DNA of 64,000 nucleotides from positions 1-64,000 of the forward strand of contig MDLA01000025.1 of the NCBI GenBank assembly GCA_001730015.1, read 5' to 3'. Below the pieces are notes generated by a model, which was given only the letters and a program-made list of their open reading frames with translations, was not told where the DNA came from and searched no databases. Source of the stretch: Chromatiales bacterium (ex Bugula neritina AB1) (GTDB lineage Bacteria > Pseudomonadota > Gammaproteobacteria > Granulosicoccales > Granulosicoccaceae). Position 1 is the first letter of the stretch. Each line of letters opens with the position of its first letter. Positions 8,213-17,416 of the stretch are shown piece after piece. A program made the translations under genes and the position numbers.

Positions 8213-8378
8213 TCCACCATGATCCGCTCGATACGAGTCCTTGTACACAAGGCGGGTTGAATTTACACCCGCACTACATAGGGTTGCGGCGATTGATCAT
8301 TAATTCTTAGCCTTTAACCACATATTATCCGCAATCCACTACCTGTCACTGCCGCCTGATGGATTGCCAGCCACGCCG

Positions 8379-11300
8379 TTACAACGTAGTGGATGAGCAA
8401 GTCCACCGGCCCTGTCCGGCAGGATCGCAGTCTTTGCGTGGCAGTGAACAGGTCAGTCTGTATAAGCGTTTCGCATCTGACAAACTGCTCCCAGTGACCA
8501 TGCATTGATTCGACGTGTCTGCCTGAGGCAGCGCTACTGGCAATGGCGCAACAGGGGCTGGCACGGCAACCACCGGCGCCGGATTTGCAGCAGGATCATC
8601 AGTCGGGTGCACAGGACCGTTCAGTGACAGAACTTCTATCGCTTTGATTGCCGGGTTTTGTACCTTATGACTAAACTTGATGTTCAACATACTATCGGTA
8701 TTAACTACCACCGACTTCATCAACGCGGCATCACGCCCGACCTCGGAATACACATCAAGCCCGTTTATAAGCGTGCCCTCTACTGATACATCGAACACTC
8801 GCCCACCGGTTTTATAAGCACCCGGCCATATTTCCGCAAAATACAGATTTACCTGGTAGGCACCGGGGCTCACCGGAAGCAAGTATTGTAATGAGTCTCC
8901 ACTGGCCAGATCCCACCGTTCCGTTACAAAAAGCGATTTCGGTATACCTGGCTGCATTAAAGTCATATCGATATCTACAGCGTTAGACCAGGTCAGGCCA
9001 GTACTGACATACTTGCGCGCCGATTTATCAGACTGCCAGTCACCCCCTTTTGAACGGATTTCCGGGCCGCCTGCATTTATACGGTAAACAACGATCGTCT
9101 CTGTTGATTCTGGCGTTGGCGTTGGCGTTGGCGTTGGCGTTGGCGTTGGCGTTGGCGTTGGCGTTGGTACTGATTCCGGCTTATCTGTGACACTGACCAC
9201 TATTGTATCAACTCCGGACTTATCTCTATCTTTAACTTCCAGTTGCAGTGTGTATTCACCGGCATGAGCAATGGTCACATCGGTACTCAAACTGTTTTCA
9301 CTCGTAAAAACAACCGATCCGGAACCGGCGATTTTTGACCAGTGGTAAGTCAATTGCGCACCGGTGTCTGAACTTTCGATAAGCTGGCCAGCCAGATTGA
9401 TTGAATCCCCGGAATATAGATCAATATCACTACCCACTGATACAACCGGAGCTTTATAGTCGATGGCAATATCAACCGATGAGTTATCGTTGGCTGGCTT
9501 CAACACCTCTATGCCCATTATAGCCGGGTTCTGTACAATTCTCTCTAGCTGAATATCCAGCAGTCCATCACTGACAATGTCGAACGCTTTCATCAGTGCC
9601 GAATTACCACCGGCTTCGCGGAAGATATCGAGTCGGGAAAGTAGATTTCCCTCTACCGACACGTTAAATACACGACCCCCGATTGACATCAGTTTCTTGT
9701 CGGTTTCAGCAAAATACAACCTGACTTCGTATCTCCCGGGCGCCACCGGCAGCTGCCAGTGCATTTCAGCCCCACCGTCGCGGGTAAATCTCTCGGAATC
9801 AAACAAGCGGGTGGGAACGCTATCTTCCAATGCATACTGTGTTACGTTAGCCGAGCGACTCCACAGATGCCCGGTATTGACAAATTTTCTGATATTTTTA
9901 TCGGCCTGCCAGTTGCCGCCCGATGCGTACAATTCAGGACCACCGGCATTGATCCGATAAACAACCCGCCCCGACTTGTTAACGACTTCAGGTCGCTCAA
10001 CAATGGAATTATAGACTTCTTCCAGATTCCACAACGCTCCCGACTCCTGGCACCGATCGCCTGTATATTTTCCAGCGCCTATTGGAATTCCCGGGCATAC
10101 CCATTCATCATAGATCCGATCAAGATTAACCGGATCATGACCACATTGAACCGTATTATAATAAACACGGCCGTGTTGCCTGCCGGTGCCGAATTTGTTT
10201 TTTATATCAGCACATATCTGCCTGACCGTCTTCTCGCCCTGCGGTGTCGGATACTTAATGGTACCGATTTTGTGATCAAAGGTTGAATCACAGTAACACT
10301 GACCATCAACAGAGTAGGAATCGGTCCATATTTTTCGCGAGGTCGGCGTTGGAATTTTGGACACATTGGTCGCACTGGTGTGCTCCATAGCAGGATCGGC
10401 ATCAGGCAAGGTTATCACCCGTGTCGCAGAAGAAGCATTGATATAACCTGACTCCCCGCCCATGGCCACATAGAGTTTTCCTTCTATAACTCTAGCTGCC
10501 GGAGCCATTATAGTGTCAGGCAGTTCCAGTTCTTTCTCGACTTTCCAGACATCAGCATCCGGTCGATAGGACAAAACTTTCGCACCATTGGTTTTACCCC
10601 CGACCATATAGATTTTATCGCCATGGACAAAGGTTGCGGGTTCAGTGTGCGATCGGTTGAACGGCAGATCGTGCAGCCTGGCCCACTTAAGTGTTTTCGG
10701 GTCAAACACATGGGCGTGAGACACTTCCCTGGTCGGGCCCTTATAGCAGCGGTCGTGATGATTCTGCCCGCCTAACGCATAGATTTTTTCTTTATAGACA
10801 ACAGTCGAAAAATGGTTTCTAGCCATTGGCATGGCGGCCGTACTCGAGATATTCTGCCAGCCAGCTGATGTTGTTGTGTCATAGACAAAGTGAAAATTCA
10901 CATCGCAGCTGGCCTTTTCATCCAGACCGCCAAACAGATGAATACGCTGATCAACAATAGCAGCACCACCGCCGGCAAAGGGGCGTGGCAACACGGGACC
11001 CTGCCTCCAGCTATTAGTAACTATGTTGTAGATCCATACCTGGTCACTGACAAAACCCGGATGATCACCAACACGGCCGCCGAATATCCATAGCTCGTCC
11101 CCGATCAGCACATACCCTGCGTGCGTTACTGCATTCTGCAATCCAACTTCCGTGGTATCTTTCAGTGTCCAGGTGTTTGTTGCGGGGTCGAATATTTCTA
11201 CCGAATTGACCAGATCAACAGAGCGATTAAATCCGTTTAAAACCACTATTTTACCGCCATGCAGAGCGGCGATCATCTCATAGCGATTTTCGTTCGCGTG

Positions 11301-11384
11301 CGAAACCGTACTCCACTGCGCCCGGACAGCACTGACCATCAGCAACCCGGTGATCAAAAAAACGATTCGTGCACACAAACTCAT
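8379..11384 (-). CDS. secreted Kelch / malectin / PKD / malectin protein
   Basis: A 1001-residue exported protein. A signal peptide covers residues 1-22. Kelch repeats (about 25-335) form a likely beta-propeller, with GG-containing blocks such as IFGG, LFGG and ALGG. A Cys-rich stretch follows (about 355-465), then malectin domain 1 (RINAGGPE near 475 to IMGIEVL near 635), a PKD/Ig-like domain (about 650-755), a Pro-Thr linker, malectin domain 2 (RINAGGPE near 780 to IKAIEVL near 930), and a tail with four Cys. Malectin domains bind carbohydrate and Kelch propellers often bind glycans, so extracellular polysaccharide binding is likely. No hydrolase active site was recognised. The galactoside cluster lies next to it, but it is a separate transcription unit. 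Confidence 0.85.
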   Translation of the reverse strand: MSLCARIVFLITGLLMVSAVRAQWSTVSHANENRYEMIAALHGGKIVVLNGFNRSVDLVNSVEIFDPATNTWTLKDTTEVGLQNAVTHAGYVLIGDELWIFGGRVGDHPGFVSDQVWIYNIVTNSWRQGPVLPRPFAGGGAAIVDQRIHLFGGLDEKASCDVNFHFVYDTTTSAGWQNISSTAAMPMARNHFSTVVYKEKIYALGGQNHHDRCYKGPTREVSHAHVFDPKTLKWARLHDLPFNRSHTEPATFVHGDKIYMVGGKTNGAKVLSYRPDADVWKVEKELELPDTIMAPAARVIEGKLYVAMGGESGYINASSATRVITLPDADPAMEHTSATNVSKIPTPTSRKIWTDSYSVDGQCYCDSTFDHKIGTIKYPTPQGEKTVRQICADIKNKFGTGRQHGRVYYNTVQCGHDPVNLDRIYDEWVCPGIPIGAGKYTGDRCQESGALWNLEEVYNSIVERPEVVNKSGRVVYRINAGGPELYASGGNWQADKNIRKFVNTGHLWSRSANVTQYALEDSVPTRLFDSERFTRDGGAEMHWQLPVAPGRYEVRLYFAETDKKLMSIGGRVFNVSVEGNLLSRLDIFREAGGNSALMKAFDIVSDGLLDIQLERIVQNPAIMGIEVLKPANDNSSVDIAIDYKAPVVSVGSDIDLYSGDSINLAGQLIESSDTGAQLTYHWSKIAGSGSVVFTSENSLSTDVTIAHAGEYTLQLEVKDRDKSGVDTIVVSVTDKPESVPTPTPTPTPTPTPTPTPTPESTETIVVYRINAGGPEIRSKGGDWQSDKSARKYVSTGLTWSNAVDIDMTLMQPGIPKSLFVTERWDLASGDSLQYLLPVSPGAYQVNLYFAEIWPGAYKTGGRVFDVSVEGTLINGLDVYSEVGRDAALMKSVVVNTDSMLNIKFSHKVQNPAIKAIEVLSLNGPVHPTDDPAANPAPVVAVPAPVAPLPVALPQADTSNQCMVTGSSLSDAKRLYRLTCSLPRKDCDPAGQGRWTCSSTTL
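9115..9168. repeat. hexanucleotide tandem repeat GTTGGC x 9
   Basis: Eight exact GTTGGC units plus one GTTGGT. On the minus strand this encodes the Pro-Thr dipeptide linker between the PKD-like domain and second malectin domain of the secreted Kelch protein. Because the unit is six bases, copy-number change would lengthen or shorten the linker without breaking the frame. Confidence 0.95.
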
Positions 11385-11571
11385 CCTGAAAACCTGCCAT
11401 TAAAATTACCAGCGAGGGTAGATGAATCGGAAAGCGCAATGTGTCGCCTGGACTACAAAATGTTACATATTTGCAGCAACAGTAGTGAGTAGTTATGAAC
11501 TACACCGCGTTTTTTCCGTGTCTCGTGTAAAGCTGGTGGTTTTTACCCACCCTGCAAAACCGATAGCAGCG

Positions 11572-12654
11572 CTACAAACCGACAGCCATACCCTGGCTGT
11601 CAAACAGATAGACTCGCTCTGCCGTCACGCGGAGCGTCACCGATTCACCCACTCGACTGCCATCTGCTCCGGCGCGCTGGGTCACGAAGTTCTGCGTATT
11701 ACAGCAGGTACCGTACAAAAAGGTGCTACCGCCCAGACGCTCCACGACATCAACCAGTATTTCAAGCGTGATCTCACCGTCGTCATTGAGCATGTCTTCC
11801 GGCCTGATTCCAACCGTTACTGTATCTCCTGCGGTCAGTGCAGAGCTGTTCACGGGAACAGTGATCAGCTGGTCGCTTTCAAGTTTTACAACGGTAGAAT
11901 CAGCACCAGTGGAATCAAGCACACCATTAAGAAAGTTCATTTTCGGCGAACCGATAAACCCCGCAACAAAAAGATTCCGCGGCCGCTGGTACAGCTCCAG
12001 CGGGGAACCCATCTGCTCAAGATAGCCCGCTCGCAACACAACGATTTTATCCGCCATAGTCATCGCCTCAACCTGATCGTGCGTTACGTAGATCATGGTG
12101 GCCTCCAGGCGCTTATGCAGTCGCGCAATCTGCAATCGCATTTCTACACGCAATTCCGCATCGAGGTTTGACAATGGCTCATCAAATAAAAACACCTCCG
12201 GGTTGCGCACAATAGCGCGGCCTATCGCGACCCGCTGACGCTGGCCTCCGGACAGATTTTTTGGTTTGCGATCAAGCAGCGCTTCCAATTGCAGTATGCC
12301 GGCAGCCGCCGCTACTTTTTCGGCGACCACTTCTTTAGCAACGCCATTCATCTTCAGGCCGAACCCCATGTTCTCTGCGACAGTCATGTGCGGGTAAAGC
12401 GCGTACGACTGAAACACCATGGCGATTCCCCGGTCGACAGCAGCGACTTCGGTGACATCACGCCCGCCGATATGCACCTCGCCGTCGGAAAGATCTTCCA
12501 GACCGGCAATCATACGCAGCAGTGTCGACTTACCACACCCGGACGGCCCGACAAAGACAACAAAATCGCCCTTCTCTATCGCCAGTGACATACCGTGTAT
12601 CACCTCGGCATCACCAAATCTTTTTACCGCATTAACGAGCTCAACACTGGACAA
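11572..12654 (-). CDS. carbohydrate ABC transporter ATP-binding protein (MalK/UgpC/MsmK type)
   Basis: A 360-residue ATPase of the CUT1 class. Walker A (GPSGCGKST), Q-loop, signature LSGGQRQRVAIGRA, Walker B (VFLFDEPLSNLD) and the switch His (YVTHDQ) are intact, followed by the C-terminal OB-type regulatory domain (from about 235). No ATG lies near the family start; a TTG at 12654 preceded by AAAGGGG gives the expected N-terminus SSVELVNAVKRFGD. A longer frame to 12861 is very likely not translated. The gene is divergent from the alpha-galactosidase operon, which contains the matching binding protein and permeases but no ATPase, so it most probably powers that importer. Confidence 0.88.
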   Translation of the reverse strand: MSSVELVNAVKRFGDAEVIHGMSLAIEKGDFVVFVGPSGCGKSTLLRMIAGLEDLSDGEVHIGGRDVTEVAAVDRGIAMVFQSYALYPHMTVAENMGFGLKMNGVAKEVVAEKVAAAAGILQLEALLDRKPKNLSGGQRQRVAIGRAIVRNPEVFLFDEPLSNLDAELRVEMRLQIARLHKRLEATMIYVTHDQVEAMTMADKIVVLRAGYLEQMGSPLELYQRPRNLFVAGFIGSPKMNFLNGVLDSTGADSTVVKLESDQLITVPVNSSALTAGDTVTVGIRPEDMLNDDGEITLEILVDVVERLGGSTFLYGTCCNTQNFVTQRAGADGSRVGESVTLRVTAERVYLFDSQGMAVGL

Positions 12655-12978
12655 TGGTTTAACCCCTTTTATATTCCATGCAACGTAAGATAATTCAGCC
12701 TGAAAACCAACCACGAGCAAGCGCTCGCCACCACGTGGACAAAGCGGGTGATAAGTTATGGCAAAATCGCGGACCAACACAACCCGATTACGCCAGCCCG
12801 GGTCCACATCGAGCTGAACCCGGCGGGGAATGTTATCACTCCTCGCCAGGCAAACCGCCACGCTATTGTTTCACTGGACGATATTGAACACAATTAACCC
12901 TATTCACGTATGCCCGTACGCTGTGCTGGCTACGCTTTACACTACTCTAACTCACAATCACTTGCAGCAGGTTCAACA
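12655..12978. promoter_or_regulatory. divergent control region of the galactoside cluster
   Basis: These 324 bases separate the start of the ATPase gene (minus) from the start of the alpha-galactosidase gene (plus), so both promoters should lie here. A ribosome-binding AAAGGGG lies just upstream of the TTG start on the minus strand. I could not resolve a confident -35/-10 pair or operator. No regulator gene lies in the cluster. Confidence 0.5.
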
Positions 12979-15108
12979 ATGAGTACAGCTCAAGTCTGGC
13001 GGCTCGATACCCAGGCCACCACCCTGTTGCTGCTTGCACAACACGAACACGATGTTCCCGCGATCGCCTGGTATGGACAACCACTACCCGACAGCCTCGA
13101 CGATATGGCTCTGGCACAGGTAACCGATCTGCCGTTGCCCATGGCAAAACTCGATACCAGCGTGGCATTGACGTTGTTTCCCCAGGCCTCAACCGGTATA
13201 GACTGCATGCCGGCGCTGCGAGGGCACCGCAACGGGGCAGGTTTTGCGCACTCGCTGCGCCGGACAAATGTCAGCGTTGACGACTTCTCGATTCAAATTG
13301 AACTCGAAGACGATGCCGCAGAACTTACCGTAGTGCTTCAGATTGAAACTCACGACAGCGGCGTGTTGTCGGTTACCACCGAACTCTGCAATACCGGTGA
13401 ATCGGAATTTACCGTTGATCATCTGGCCAGTGCAACGCTGCCGCTGCCACCGGACCATAGCCAGTGCCTGACCCTGCACGGACGCTGGGGTCTGGAATTC
13501 CAGACACATCGGAGCGATATCGGCCCGGTTGCACTGCGACTGGAAAATAACCGTGGCCGCACCAGCCACGAATGCTATCCAGGTTTTGTAACCGGAGTAC
13601 AAGGCTTCAGCGAGCAATTCGGTGCCGTACAGCTCGCTCAGCTTGCCTGGAGCGGCAGTCACTGCACCACCATAGAGCAACTAAGCGATGGCAGGCGTTA
13701 TATGCAAACCGGCATTGCCGTTGATCCCGGAGAGCTAACACTTGCAGCAGGCCAGTCGATCACCACGCCATCGGTCTACGTGATCCGCAGCCACGGCATA
13801 AATCGGGCGAGCCAGGCTATGCACAGTTACGCACGCCGGCAACTGCTGCCGCCCTGGACCCGCACCCCCAGGCCAGTGCATGCCAACAGCTGGGAAGCAC
13901 TCTATTTTGATCACGATCTCGGCAAACTCTACCAGCTGATAGATGCCGCTAAAGCCATTGGTGCGGAACGATTCATTCTGGATGACGGCTGGTTCAAAGC
14001 GCGGCGATCAGACAACGCCGGCCTTGGCGACTGGACAGTCGATCGCGCAGTCTACCCCGACGGTCTGGCTCCTCTGGTCAGCTACGTGCGCAAAGCCGAT
14101 ATGCAATTTGGTCTGTGGTTTGAGCCTGAAATGGTCAACCCCGACAGCGATCTATACCGCAACCACCCCGACTGGGTATTGCATCTGGCACCCTATGAGA
14201 CGCCGCTGGCGCGAAATCAGTTAGTACTGAATCTGGCTCTGGAAGAAGTCTTCGACTACCTGCTTGAGCACATCAGTGCATTGGTTGCAGAGCATCACAT
14301 TGACTACATTAAATGGGACTACAACCGGGATGTCGTGATGGGCGGCGACGGTAAATCCAGCCAGCTTTTAAAGCAGGTACCAGCCTGCTACCAACTGATG
14401 GCAACACTGAATGAACGCTTCCCGGAGCTTGAAATAGAAAGCTGTTCCTCCGGCGGGGCGCGAGCGGACTGGGGTATTTTGCAACACACCGGTCGGGTCT
14501 GGACATCCGATTCAATCGATGCCATAGACCGTGCGCAGATTCAGCGCGGCTATAGCCTTTTTACTCCACCTGAAATTATGGGTGCGCACGTCGGTCACGC
14601 TGTTGCCCACCTGACCGGCCGTGAAATCAACATTCACACCCGCGCTATAATTGCATTACAAGGTCAGTTCGGTTACGAAGTAGATGCCCGTCATCTGTCG
14701 CAAAGCGAAATTCTCACGCTTAATTACTACGTTAAACTGTACAAGAGGCACCGAGAATGGATTTGTGAATCCACCAGCTGGCGACTTGACAGCCCGGTCA
14801 GGCATCTCGTCTGCAGTGGACTGGTCTCTGAAGACAAGCAGCAATCATTGTGGTTTGCTGTCGCCGAATCGAGCTTATCGACTACCGCTCCCGGTGTGCT
14901 ATACCCCTGCGGTTTAAATGTAAATATGCAATATACCGTCACTCTCGCCAGTGAGAATTTTGATCAGCTGGCACATTTTTCGAAGCACATACCTCAGTGG
15001 CTGAGCCACCCGGTCACGTTGTCCGGCCACCTGCTCATGAGTGTCGGGCTCACCCTGCCGATATTGCCCGCCCAGTGCGCAATTTTATTAGAGATTACAG
15101 CGGTATGA
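12979..15108 (+). CDS. alpha-galactosidase, GH36 family
   Basis: A 709-residue GH36 glycosidase that would cleave terminal alpha-galactose from raffinose-family sugars, melibiose or galactomannan fragments. An N-terminal beta-sandwich domain precedes a TIM barrel with DDGWFKARR, GLWFEPEMVNPDS and KWDYNRD; Asp447 in the latter is the expected nucleophile, and Asp511 in WTSDSIDAIDR the acid/base. ESCSSGGARADWG is the conserved substrate-binding block. No signal peptide is visible, so it acts in the cytoplasm after import. The ATG at 12979 is preferred over one at 12910. The stop codon overlaps the galK start in an ATGA, indicating translational coupling. Confidence 0.93.
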   Translation: MSTAQVWRLDTQATTLLLLAQHEHDVPAIAWYGQPLPDSLDDMALAQVTDLPLPMAKLDTSVALTLFPQASTGIDCMPALRGHRNGAGFAHSLRRTNVSVDDFSIQIELEDDAAELTVVLQIETHDSGVLSVTTELCNTGESEFTVDHLASATLPLPPDHSQCLTLHGRWGLEFQTHRSDIGPVALRLENNRGRTSHECYPGFVTGVQGFSEQFGAVQLAQLAWSGSHCTTIEQLSDGRRYMQTGIAVDPGELTLAAGQSITTPSVYVIRSHGINRASQAMHSYARRQLLPPWTRTPRPVHANSWEALYFDHDLGKLYQLIDAAKAIGAERFILDDGWFKARRSDNAGLGDWTVDRAVYPDGLAPLVSYVRKADMQFGLWFEPEMVNPDSDLYRNHPDWVLHLAPYETPLARNQLVLNLALEEVFDYLLEHISALVAEHHIDYIKWDYNRDVVMGGDGKSSQLLKQVPACYQLMATLNERFPELEIESCSSGGARADWGILQHTGRVWTSDSIDAIDRAQIQRGYSLFTPPEIMGAHVGHAVAHLTGREINIHTRAIIALQGQFGYEVDARHLSQSEILTLNYYVKLYKRHREWICESTSWRLDSPVRHLVCSGLVSEDKQQSLWFAVAESSLSTTAPGVLYPCGLNVNMQYTVTLASENFDQLAHFSKHIPQWLSHPVTLSGHLLMSVGLTLPILPAQCAILLEITAV

Positions 15109-16268
15109 GCCCGGACACCAGCAAGTTTATTGATGCTTATGGCGGCACCACAGATTCTATACTGTGCTTTCATGCACCAGGCAGAGTCAACCTGATTGGC
15201 GAATACACCGACTTCAACGGCGGCCCGGTTTTTCCCTGCGCTATTGATCGTGGAAATACACTCTATGTCCGCCGAACCACTGATGCCACTATAGAATTTA
15301 TCTCCGAGCATTTTGCAGATCGCCGCAGTCTTCAGGGAGCTGAACTAGAACAAAAGCAAGGCAACGATTCGTGGGTAAACTACCCATTGGGTGTAATAAA
15401 CGAATTCGCAAAGCTGGGGCATTCACTGCATGGCCTGCAATTGTACTACACCGGCAACGTACCCAGTGGTGCCGGGCTGTCTTCATCAGCATCTATCGAA
15501 GTGCTAACCGCGTTTGCACTGAATCAGCTGTTTGAGCTTGGCATTGCAAAAGTCGATCTCGCCGTGCTGGCACAGCGGGCAGAAAATAATTTTGTCGGGG
15601 TGCAGTGCGGCATTATGGATCAATTCGCAGTGGCGATGGCCGAGGAAGATTATGCAATAGCGCTGCAGTGCGACACCCTGGAATACCGGCAAGTACCCCT
15701 TAAGCTCGGGCAATACAAGATCATTATCAGCAACACCAATCAACAGCGCGGACTAGCTGAAATTGCGTATAACGAACGGGTCAGCGAGTGCAACACCGCA
15801 CTGGCAGCGCTTGAACCTGCCACAGGCGCGGCGCAACTGGCCAGTATCACTCCAGAGCAGCTTGCCGGCAACCTGCACCTGCTGACTGATCCGGTAATCC
15901 GCAACCGCGCCAGCCATGTTATATCCGAGACTAATCGGGTATACCAGGCAGTAACGGCACTGACAGTAAACGATTTGAAAACCTTCGGGCAACTGATGAA
16001 TGATTCCCACGCCTCTCTGCGTGATCTCTTTGAAGTCTCAAGCGACCCACTCGACAGCCTGGTAAAGCACGCCAACGCAATTCCCGGCGTTGCAGGAAGC
16101 CGCATGACAGGTGCAGGCTTTGGCGGCTGCACCGTAAGCCTGGTTCATTCAGATGCCGTCGAAAAATTTAAAGCAACTGTAGGCAAACTCTATTTCGAAG
16201 AGACAGGCTTACACGCTGATTTCTATGAAACAGGTGCGGCAAATGGCGTGCAGCAACTACCACTGTAA
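15105..16268 (+). CDS. galK: galactokinase
   Basis: A 387-residue GHMP kinase that phosphorylates galactose to galactose 1-phosphate, the first committed Leloir step. The galactokinase signature GRVNLIGEYTDFNGG (around residue 23), the ATP-binding GAGLSSSASIEV and the C-terminal GAGFGGCTVSL are all present. Length is typical. Its ATG at 15105 overlaps the alpha-galactosidase TGA by four bases, which fixes this start; an upstream in-frame start at 14997 is rejected. Substrate is supplied by the flanking alpha- and beta-galactosidases. Confidence 0.96.
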   Translation: MSPDTSKFIDAYGGTTDSILCFHAPGRVNLIGEYTDFNGGPVFPCAIDRGNTLYVRRTTDATIEFISEHFADRRSLQGAELEQKQGNDSWVNYPLGVINEFAKLGHSLHGLQLYYTGNVPSGAGLSSSASIEVLTAFALNQLFELGIAKVDLAVLAQRAENNFVGVQCGIMDQFAVAMAEEDYAIALQCDTLEYRQVPLKLGQYKIIISNTNQQRGLAEIAYNERVSECNTALAALEPATGAAQLASITPEQLAGNLHLLTDPVIRNRASHVISETNRVYQAVTALTVNDLKTFGQLMNDSHASLRDLFEVSSDPLDSLVKHANAIPGVAGSRMTGAGFGGCTVSLVHSDAVEKFKATVGKLYFEETGLHADFYETGAANGVQQLPL

Positions 16269-16390
16269 TTCTATAACTTACCTGTACTGACAACACCTGA
16301 ATTTACACCAACCGAAAAAGTTCAAATGACCCTGCCCTGCACTTACCAGCTGCTTCAATTATCAGATGATCCGCCAATTTACACGTGCTC

Positions 16391-17416
16391 ATGCACATGA
16401 GCGGAAACTGGGAAAGGCGCTGGCATCCACTGCTGGAGCAGTGGGTTGTTATTGCGGCAAACTCTGCACAGCGGCCATGGTCCGGCGTAGTGACCAGCAC
16501 ATCACAAAGCCGGCGTCCGCCGCACGATCCCGAATGCTATCTGTGTCCGCGCGTCACCCGAGCCAGCGGCAAAACCAACCCGGACTACCACGGTGTCTAC
16601 GCGATCGACAACGATTTTCCGGCCCTGGGCGCACACGCACCGGTACCAGTCAGCAATGACGACCCTTTAAACAAGCGCTCTGCTGCCACCGGCCTATGCA
16701 GGGTACTGTGCTGGTCACCACACCATGACCAAACCCTTTCGGATATTTCCGCCGCACAGATGTGCGCGGTGGCAGAGCTGTGGCAAAGCGAAGTCGCGAC
16801 TATAGAAAAAAAGCCTGAAATCAGGCAGGTGCTGATCTTTGAGAACAAGGGCGTTGAAACCGGAGCATCGAACCTGCACCCGCACGGGCAAATCTATGCA
16901 CTGCCATTTGTTTCAGACAATGCGCAACGGATGCGCCGCGCACAAGCACAATACGCGCAGACCAACAACGGCAGCGGCTTACTACACAGCTTAATAAATC
17001 ACCCTGCACACAAAGAGACACTGCTGGTTGATCAATCCGAACACAGCTCTGTTATTGTGCCGTTTGCCGCCCGCTTTTCTTATGAAACATGGGTAATACC
17101 CAGACGCCATGTCGCAAGCATTACTGAACTGACCGAAGCAGAGCTACATGACCTGGCCCTCACCTACCAGCGTAATGCAAAACGCTATGATGCCCTGTTT
17201 CAACGGCCGGCACCAAACATCACCCTGGTGCATAATTCACCCTGCGATAAGCACCCGGACAACCGTCACTGGCACTTTCATATCGCGATGCAGCCGCCAC
17301 TGCGCGACAGGGAAAAACTCAAATACCTGGCGGGCGCTGAAGCGGGTATGAATAATATCGTCAATCCTTTACAGCCGGAACACGCGGCAGCACAACTAAG
17401 AGACTGCATGCAATGA
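16391..17416 (+). CDS. galT: galactose-1-phosphate uridylyltransferase
   Basis: A protein of about 341 residues that exchanges galactose 1-phosphate with UDP-glucose. The Zn-binding CYLCPR motif lies near residue 50, the catalytic HPHGQ (the His that carries the uridylyl group) is intact, and the C-terminal WHFHIAMQPP block matches the family. The start is ambiguous among a GTG at 16385 and ATGs at 16391 and 16397; all share the reading frame and no clear Shine-Dalgarno decides. The gene begins about 120 bases after galK and ends in an ATGA overlap with the GH42 gene. galE, needed to recycle UDP-galactose, is not in this window. Confidence 0.94.
   Translation: MHMSGNWERRWHPLLEQWVVIAANSAQRPWSGVVTSTSQSRRPPHDPECYLCPRVTRASGKTNPDYHGVYAIDNDFPALGAHAPVPVSNDDPLNKRSAATGLCRVLCWSPHHDQTLSDISAAQMCAVAELWQSEVATIEKKPEIRQVLIFENKGVETGASNLHPHGQIYALPFVSDNAQRMRRAQAQYAQTNNGSGLLHSLINHPAHKETLLVDQSEHSSVIVPFAARFSYETWVIPRRHVASITELTEAELHDLALTYQRNAKRYDALFQRPAPNITLVHNSPCDKHPDNRHWHFHIAMQPPLRDREKLKYLAGAEAGMNNIVNPLQPEHAAAQLRDCMQ

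Noticed and set aside
9115..9168. Short tandem repeat considered as a CRISPR-like array
   Set aside because: The units are contiguous without spacers and encode a Pro-Thr linker in frame.
11422..12171. 249-codon plus-strand frame antisense to the CUT1 ATPase
   Set aside because: The ATPase has all motifs on the opposite strand; this frame has no recognisable domain.
12715..12728. AGCGCT-centred near-palindrome in the galactoside control region as an operator
   Set aside because: The dyad is short and imperfect, and no second copy or regulator gene supports it.
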